This document shows positions 32,186 through 36,594 of a stretch of DNA of 36,594 bases, one piece after another. Made by a program: the position numbers and the translations under genes. Under the pieces are notes generated by a model, which was not told the origin of the DNA, searched no databases, and was given only the letters and a program-made list of their open reading frames with translations. Origin of the DNA: Streptomyces sp. BR123 (GTDB taxonomy: Bacteria > Actinomycetota > Actinomycetes > Streptomycetales > Streptomycetaceae); the NCBI RefSeq assembly GCF_013401435.1, contig NZ_JACBGN010000048.1:1-36594 (forward strand). The letters are read 5' to 3'. Each line of letters opens with the position of its first letter. Positions within the stretch are counted from its first letter, which is position 1.

Positions 32186-33673
32186 CTATGCCACCCAGTG
32201 GGGGCGTTCCACCGATGGGGCGAGCGGCTCGCCGCCGTGGAAGGCCTCGGCGAGGCGGCGCATCCCTTCCTCCAGGCGGTCCGCGGGCAGCGTGTACGGG
32301 ATCCGGATCCGGTGCTCGAAGGTGCCCGGGTCCACTCCGAAGCGGGCCCCGCGCCCGATGTGCACCCCGCCGGCGGCGGCCCGCTCCGCCAGCGCCGAGC
32401 TCACCGGCGCGCCGAGGTCCACCCACAGCGACAGTCCGCCCGGCGGAACCCGCCAGGACCACTGCGGGGTGTGCCGCCGCAGCGCCCGTACGAGGGCCCC
32501 GCGCCGCTCCCGCAGCTGCGCGAGGCGGGCCGGCAAGGTCTGCTCCTCCCCCTCCAGCAGGGTCAGCGCGACCAGCTGGTCGAGCACCGAGCCGGTCATG
32601 TCGGCCGCCACCCGCACTGCGGCCAGCTCGGTGACCAGCTTCTCCGCGGCCCGGATCCAGCCCACCCGCAGCCCGCCCCAGTGCGTCTTGCTGAGCGAGC
32701 CGATCGTCACGACGTGGTCGGACGCGCCCCGCGGCCCCAGCGAGGCCAGCGGCCGCGGGGCCGGCCCGTCGAGCGCGATGTCGGCGATGGTCTCGTCGAC
32801 CACCAGCCAGGTACCGGTCCGGCGGGTCGCCGCCAGCAGCCGCAGCCGCTGTTCGGGCGGCATCAGCGCGCCCGTCGGGTTGTGGAAGTCCGGGATCGCG
32901 TACGCCAGCCTCGGCGCGGTCTGGTGCAGCGTGGACTCGGTGGTCTCCATGTCCCAGCCCGCGTCGGAGACGGCGACGGGCACGGTGCGCAGGCGGGCGT
33001 GCCGCAGGGCGTCGAGGACGTTCGCGTAGGTCGGGTTCTCCGTCACCACGCGGTCGCCGGCCCGGCACAGCAGGCTCGCGACGAGGACGAACGCCTGCTG
33101 GGCGCCGGCCGTGACGAGTATCTGTTCCGGGCGGGTGGCCAGGCCGCGCCGCGTGAACCGGTCGGCGACGGCGCGTCGCAGCTCCGGCAGCCCGAAGGGG
33201 TGGTAGCCGGGCTCGCGGGCGAGGGCGGGCAGGCGGACCGCCGCCCGGGCGAGGGCCTCGGAGAGGCTTCCCTCGGGGGCTCCCATGGCCGCGACGGCGA
33301 GGTCGATGCCGCCGTCCCGGCCGGTGCGCCGGCCGGCGGTCGCGTCCAGCAGGTGGGCGCCGACCGGGCCGTGGCCGTCGGGCAGTTCGGTCCAGGTGCC
33401 GGAGCCGCGCCGGCTGCGGCAGTAGCCGCTCTCGCGCAGCAGGTCGTAGGCGGCGGTGACGGTGGCCCGGCTGGCGCCGAGCGCGTCGGCGAGCTCGCGT
33501 TCGGCGGGCAGCCGTACGTGCAGGGGGATGCGGCCGTCGAGGACCAGGGAGCGTACGGCTTCGGCGAGCGACCGGTAGCCGGGCCGGGCCCGTACCCCGG
33601 CGGGCAGCAGCGCCGCGAGGGCGCGGCTGCCGACCGTCATGTCCGCCGTCCGGACCACTCGCCCGTTCGCCAC
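32186..33673 (-). CDS. MocR-type regulator: GntR DNA-binding domain fused to a PLP aminotransferase fold
   Basis: A 495-residue fusion. The N-terminal winged helix of the GntR family (LAEAVRSLVLDGRIPLHVRLPAERELADALGAS..., about residues 30-95) is followed by a fold-type I aminotransferase domain with NPTYANVLDA, DFHNPTG, VDETIADIAL and the PLP Lys in GSLSKTHWGG. Such proteins use bound PLP as an effector rather than as a catalyst. I prefer the GTG at 33673, which has GGGGGAGG 5 nt upstream; an ATG at 33640 lacks a clear site but would also keep the whole domain. It diverges from a short gene and has an inverted-repeat operator at its promoter. The pathway controlled is unknown. Confidence 0.9.
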   Translation of the reverse strand: MANGRVVRTADMTVGSRALAALLPAGVRARPGYRSLAEAVRSLVLDGRIPLHVRLPAERELADALGASRATVTAAYDLLRESGYCRSRRGSGTWTELPDGHGPVGAHLLDATAGRRTGRDGGIDLAVAAMGAPEGSLSEALARAAVRLPALAREPGYHPFGLPELRRAVADRFTRRGLATRPEQILVTAGAQQAFVLVASLLCRAGDRVVTENPTYANVLDALRHARLRTVPVAVSDAGWDMETTESTLHQTAPRLAYAIPDFHNPTGALMPPEQRLRLLAATRRTGTWLVVDETIADIALDGPAPRPLASLGPRGASDHVVTIGSLSKTHWGGLRVGWIRAAEKLVTELAAVRVAADMTGSVLDQLVALTLLEGEEQTLPARLAQLRERRGALVRALRRHTPQWSWRVPPGGLSLWVDLGAPVSSALAERAAAGGVHIGRGARFGVDPGTFEHRIRIPYTLPADRLEEGMRRLAEAFHGGEPLAPSVERPHWVA

Positions 33674-33686
33674 GCCAACCTCCCCC

Positions 33687-33736
33687 GATTGGCTCTGCCT
33701 GTCAGGCCAATCAGGGTCCAGACTCGCGGCATTGGC
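33687..33736. promoter_or_regulatory. operator of the MocR regulator
   Basis: GATTGGC (33687-33693) and GCCAATC (33706-33712) form a perfect 7-bp inverted repeat with a 12-bp spacer. A further direct copy ATTGGC (33731-33736) lies 44 bp from the first. MocR proteins bind such repeated half-sites between themselves and the divergent gene, so both MocR and the downstream plus-strand gene may be controlled here. Confidence 0.6.
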
Positions 33737-33760
33737 CCATGATCGGCAAGGAGATCCCCG

Positions 33761-34066
33761 ATGTCTGCTGTCCGGACCCCGCTCGCCTCGCAGACCACCC
33801 CGCCCGCCGTCCTCACGGACCGGGACGAGCGGGCGTCGGCGGCCGCCGTCGGGAAGCGCGTCTGCGAACCGCTGAGGCTGGGCACCGTGGTCGCCTCGCT
33901 GCGGCGGACCCTGTGGCGCACCCTCGCCCGGCCGCCGCACACCACGGCCCCGGCGCAGGGGCGAGAATCGCTGCCATGCCAGCCGACTCCCCCTCGGATC
34001 CCCTCCCCGGCGTCCCCGGGCACACCGGCCGCCCCGTCCCGTCCCGGCAGCCCTCGGCCCCGGTGA
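33761..34066 (+). CDS. short open frame with strong ribosome site, unknown (possibly truncated)
   Basis: AAGGAG lies 7 nt before the ATG, one of the best ribosome sites in the window, and codons up to about 33955 are almost all G/C-ending. The translated start (SAVRTPLASQTTPPAVLTDR) has no signal peptide or known domain. Beyond 33960 coding character passes to the overlapping nucleotidyltransferase frame and this frame becomes Pro-rich. The true gene may therefore have lost its original 3' end, or the stop at 34066 may be used as is (it forms GTGA with a possible internal GTG start of the next gene). I do not recognise it. It is divergent from the MocR regulator. Confidence 0.45.
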   Translation: MSAVRTPLASQTTPPAVLTDRDERASAAAVGKRVCEPLRLGTVVASLRRTLWRTLARPPHTTAPAQGRESLPCQPTPPRIPSPASPGTPAAPSRPGSPRPR

Positions 34067-34644
34067 TCGCCGGGCTGCTGCTGGCGGCCGGGGGCGGCCG
34101 TCGCCTCGGCGGCCGCCCCAAGGCCCTGCTGCCCTACCGCGGGCGCCCGCTCGTCGAGCACGCGGTGCGGGTGCTGCGCGAGGCGGGCTGCGGCCCGCTG
34201 CACGTGGTGCTCGGCGCCTCCGCCGCCGAGGTCCGCGAGCGGGCGGACCTGAGCGGCTGCACGGTCGTCGACAACCCGGACTGGGACGAGGGCATGGGCT
34301 CGTCGCTGCGGGCCGGGCTTGCCTCGCTCGCCGGTACGGGGGCGAGCGCGGCCCTGGTCTCGCTCGTGGACCAGCCGGGCATCGGTCCGGCGGCCGTGGC
34401 CCGGGTCCTCGCGGCGTACCGGTCCCCGGCGAGCCTGGCGGCGGCGGCGTACGGCGGGGAGCGCGGGCATCCGGTGCTCTTCGGGGCGGACCGGTGGGCG
34501 GACATCGCGGCCACGGCGACGGGTGACAGGGGCGCGCGGGTGCACCTGGCACGGCACGCGGACGAGCTCACGCTGGTGGAGTGCGGGGACGTCGCGGAGG
34601 CGTACGACATCGACACCCCGCCCGACCTGGCCCGACTTGCCTGA
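33976..34644 (+). CDS. molybdenum cofactor nucleotidyltransferase-like protein (MocA/MobA family)
   Basis: A 222-residue NTP transferase. The nucleotide-binding motif GLLLAAGGGRRLGGRPK lies near residue 31, followed by LPYRGRPLVEHAVRVL, the metal motif SLVDQPGIG, and GERGHPVLFG, which is characteristic of MocA-like proteins that make molybdopterin cytosine dinucleotide for xanthine dehydrogenase-type enzymes. The link to purine catabolism fits the neighbouring aceB and the allantoin genes. The ATG at 33976 keeps the better third-position GC; a GTG at 34063 overlapping the previous stop would remove a Pro-rich tail of 29 residues and is a real alternative. No strong ribosome site precedes either start. 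Confidence 0.82.
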   Translation: MPADSPSDPLPGVPGHTGRPVPSRQPSAPVIAGLLLAAGGGRRLGGRPKALLPYRGRPLVEHAVRVLREAGCGPLHVVLGASAAEVRERADLSGCTVVDNPDWDEGMGSSLRAGLASLAGTGASAALVSLVDQPGIGPAAVARVLAAYRSPASLAAAAYGGERGHPVLFGADRWADIAATATGDRGARVHLARHADELTLVECGDVAEAYDIDTPPDLARLA

Positions 34645-34711
34645 GGCCGGGCAGGCGGAGGCCTCGGGCGGGCTGTGACCGGTATGGCACTGAGGGCCAC
34701 TGCCACCGGGA

Positions 34712-34777
34712 CTCTGTCGACTCAGAGAATCTCGACGTCAACAAACCATTGAACTTCCACCATGAGGAAATTACTAT
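34712..34777 (+). promoter_or_regulatory. aceB promoter with paired AllR-type operators
   Basis: The -35 TTGAAC (34749-34754), a 17-bp spacer and the -10 TACTAT (34772-34777) make a good promoter. TTCCACCATGAGGAA (34755-34769) fills the spacer, and TCAACAAACCATTGA (34738-34752) overlaps the -35. A further inverted repeat CTCTG-N6-CAGAG lies at 34712-34727. The predicted leader to the ATG is about 135 nt. Confidence 0.7.
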
Positions 34778-34918
34778 CCACTGGTCAGAAGCGCCCTGAA
34801 CCCCAGACGGCGCCCGCGACCGTATCCCGGAACTCTGCACCCCCGACGGCACTGCGTGCCGTCCCCGGCGAGCATTCCCCCGCGGCCGCCAGGCACCGCC
34901 GCCGAAGGAGTGACAGAC

Positions 34919-36538
34919 ATGTCCGCACCAGCGCCGTCATCACCGGCCCTCGTCAACGCCGAGTCCCTGCCCCGCCAGGACGAGGTCCTGACCGAGGCGG
35001 CCCTCGCCTTCGTGGCCGAGCTCCACCGGCGGTTCACCCCCCGCCGCGACGAGCTCCTGGCCCGCCGGGCCGAGCGCCGCGCCGAGATCGCCCGCACCTC
35101 CCGGCTCGACTTCCTCCCGGACACCGCACAGGTCCGCGAGGGCGAGTGGCAGGTCGCCCCGGCCCCGGCCGCCCTGAACGACCGCCGTGTGGAGATCACC
35201 GGTCCGACCGACCGCAAGATGACCGTCAACGCCCTCAACTCGGGCGCCAGGGTCTGGCTCGCCGACTTCGAGGACGCCTCGGCCCCCACCTGGGAGAACG
35301 TGGTCCTCGGCCAGCTGAACCTGATCGACGCCTACGAGCGCCGCATCGACTTCACCGACCCGCGCACGGGCAAGGCGTACGCTCTCAAGCCCGCCGCGGA
35401 GCTCGCCACCGTCGTCATGCGGCCGCGTGGCTGGCACCTGGAGGAGCGCCACATCACGGTCGACGGCCGGCCGGTGCCGGGCGCGCTGGTGGACTTCGGC
35501 CTGTACTTCTTCCACAATGCGCAGCGCCTGATCGACCTCGGCAAGGGCCCGTACTTCTACCTGCCGAAGACGGAGTCCCACCTGGAGGCGCGCCTGTGGA
35601 ACGACGTCTTCGTCTTCGCCCAGGACCACGTCGGCATCCCGCAGGGGACGGTCCGCGCGACGGTCCTGATCGAGACCATCACGGCCGCGTACGAGATGGA
35701 GGAGATCCTCTACGAACTGCGCGACCACGCCGCCGGCCTCAACGCGGGCCGCTGGGACTACCTGTTCTCCATCGTGAAGAACTTCCGGGACGGCGGCGAG
35801 AAGTTCGTCCTCCCGGACCGCAACGCGGTCACGATGACCGCCCCGTTCATGCGCGCGTACACCGAACTGCTCGTCCGCACCTGCCACAAGCGCGGTGCGC
35901 ACGCCATCGGCGGCATGGCGGCCTTCATCCCGTCCCGCAAGGACGCCGAGGCCAACCGCATCGCGTTCGAGAAGGTCAAGGCCGACAAGGACCGCGAGGC
36001 GCGCGACGGCTTCGACGGCTCCTGGGTCGCCCACCCGGACCTGGTCCCGATCGCCATGGCCTCCTTCGACGCCGTCCTCGGCGACAAGCCGAACCAGAAG
36101 GACCGCCTCCGCGAGGACGTCTCGGTGGCCCCCGGCGAGCTCATCGCCATCGACTCCCTGGACGCCAGGCCCACGTACGAGGGCCTGCTGGGCGCCGTCC
36201 GGGTCGGCATCCGCTACATCGAGGCCTGGCTGCGCGGCCTCGGCGCGGTCGGCATCTTCGGCCTCATGGAGGACGCCGCCACCGCCGAGATCTCCCGCTC
36301 GCAGGTCTGGCAGTGGATCAACGCCGGGGTCGTCTTCGAGAACGGCGAGCGCGCCACCGCCGAACTCACCCGCCGGATCGCCGCCGAGGAACTGGCCGCC
36401 ATCCGGACCGAGGTCGGCGACGAGGCCTTCGCAGCCGGCAAGTGGCAGGAGGCCCACGACCTCTTCCTCCAGGTCTCCCTGGACGCCGACTACGCGGACT
36501 TCCTCACCCTGCCCGCCTACGAACGCCTGGTCGGCTGA
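34919..36538 (+). CDS. aceB: malate synthase A
   Basis: A 539-residue cytosolic enzyme that condenses glyoxylate with acetyl-CoA to malate. The TIM-barrel motifs are complete: VWLADFEDASAPTWENV near residue 110, VVMRPRGWHLEERH near 165 (catalytic Arg), VLIETITAAYEMEEILYEL near 247 (metal Glu), GRWDYLFSIVKNF (metal Asp), IGGMAAFIPS, and in the C-terminal plug the catalytic-Asp candidate GLMEDAATAEISRSQVWQW. The length matches the A-type synthases. AAGGAG lies 8 nt from the ATG. Here it probably consumes glyoxylate released from ureidoglycolate in allantoin breakdown, since its promoter shares operators with allR and allB. After the stop, 36539-36594 is a GACCCC-rich tail without a gene. Confidence 0.96.
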   Translation: MSAPAPSSPALVNAESLPRQDEVLTEAALAFVAELHRRFTPRRDELLARRAERRAEIARTSRLDFLPDTAQVREGEWQVAPAPAALNDRRVEITGPTDRKMTVNALNSGARVWLADFEDASAPTWENVVLGQLNLIDAYERRIDFTDPRTGKAYALKPAAELATVVMRPRGWHLEERHITVDGRPVPGALVDFGLYFFHNAQRLIDLGKGPYFYLPKTESHLEARLWNDVFVFAQDHVGIPQGTVRATVLIETITAAYEMEEILYELRDHAAGLNAGRWDYLFSIVKNFRDGGEKFVLPDRNAVTMTAPFMRAYTELLVRTCHKRGAHAIGGMAAFIPSRKDAEANRIAFEKVKADKDREARDGFDGSWVAHPDLVPIAMASFDAVLGDKPNQKDRLREDVSVAPGELIAIDSLDARPTYEGLLGAVRVGIRYIEAWLRGLGAVGIFGLMEDAATAEISRSQVWQWINAGVVFENGERATAELTRRIAAEELAAIRTEVGDEAFAAGKWQEAHDLFLQVSLDADYADFLTLPAYERLVG

Positions 36539-36594
36539 CCTCCCCCGACCCGAATCGCACAACAGCCGAACCCCGACGCCGACCCCGACCCGAC

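Noticed and set aside
34774..35289. A minus-strand frame across the aceB promoter and start
   Set aside because: It is antisense to the aceB leader and N-terminus, Ser/Arg-rich, and would ignore the well-formed aceB promoter.

Overview
The window is high-GC actinobacterial chromosome, almost certainly Streptomyces. The coding frames use nearly only G or C at third positions, GTG starts and 4-bp ATGA/GTGA overlaps are common, and an in-frame TTA codon appears to be almost absent (one case found). The gene families are also typical streptomycete ones: AllR-type IclR regulator, aceB malate synthase, Ser/Thr kinase, CYP107-like P450 and MocR regulator. No tRNA, rRNA, insertion sequence, phage gene or CRISPR array was seen.

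Layout. 1-5158: end of a secreted-type acyl hydrolase, then a minus-strand run of an orphan amino-acid-type ABC ATPase, a variant histidine phosphatase, a conserved hypothetical, exonuclease III and a metallo-beta-lactamase-fold hydrolase. 5159-11122: a tightly coupled minus-strand sugar cassette (binding lipoprotein, permease, ATPase, ROK sugar kinase, single-pass membrane protein), divergent from a Gfo/Idh/MocA dehydrogenase with an apparently leaderless promoter. 11198-18275: P450, RibD/DHFR-like reductase, membrane Ser/Thr kinase, SDR, a patch of decaying minus-strand genes, a small hypothetical gene and an XRE regulator with a TATAGG-N5-CCTATA operator over its start.

18527-22139 is the allantoin locus: allB-alc (minus) divergent from the IclR regulator allR. 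A MocA-like molybdenum cofactor nucleotidyltransferase (33976-34644) and malate synthase aceB (34919-36538) follow about 12 kb later. The allR, allB and aceB promoters carry related 15-bp operators placed in or over the -35/-10 spacer, so the separated genes look like one regulon: purine ring to allantoin, to glyoxylate, to malate.

The DNA between the two halves (22462-33673) holds accessory units: a polytopic GT-C-like glycosyltransferase; an FtsX-type ABC exporter divergent from a NarL-type two-component system, an arrangement like the HrtBA-ChrSA heme-detoxification loci of corynebacteria; and a unit made of a 99-residue secreted protein with Cys near both ends of its mature part, a 17-bp hairpin, a septum-formation-domain lipoprotein, an ABC ATPase with the TTA codon and two sibling permeases. 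A MocR regulator with its own inverted-repeat operator closes this section. The secreted-protein/lipoprotein/twin-permease unit is the best candidate for an undescribed system; the AllR-type operator set is the best-supported regulatory finding.
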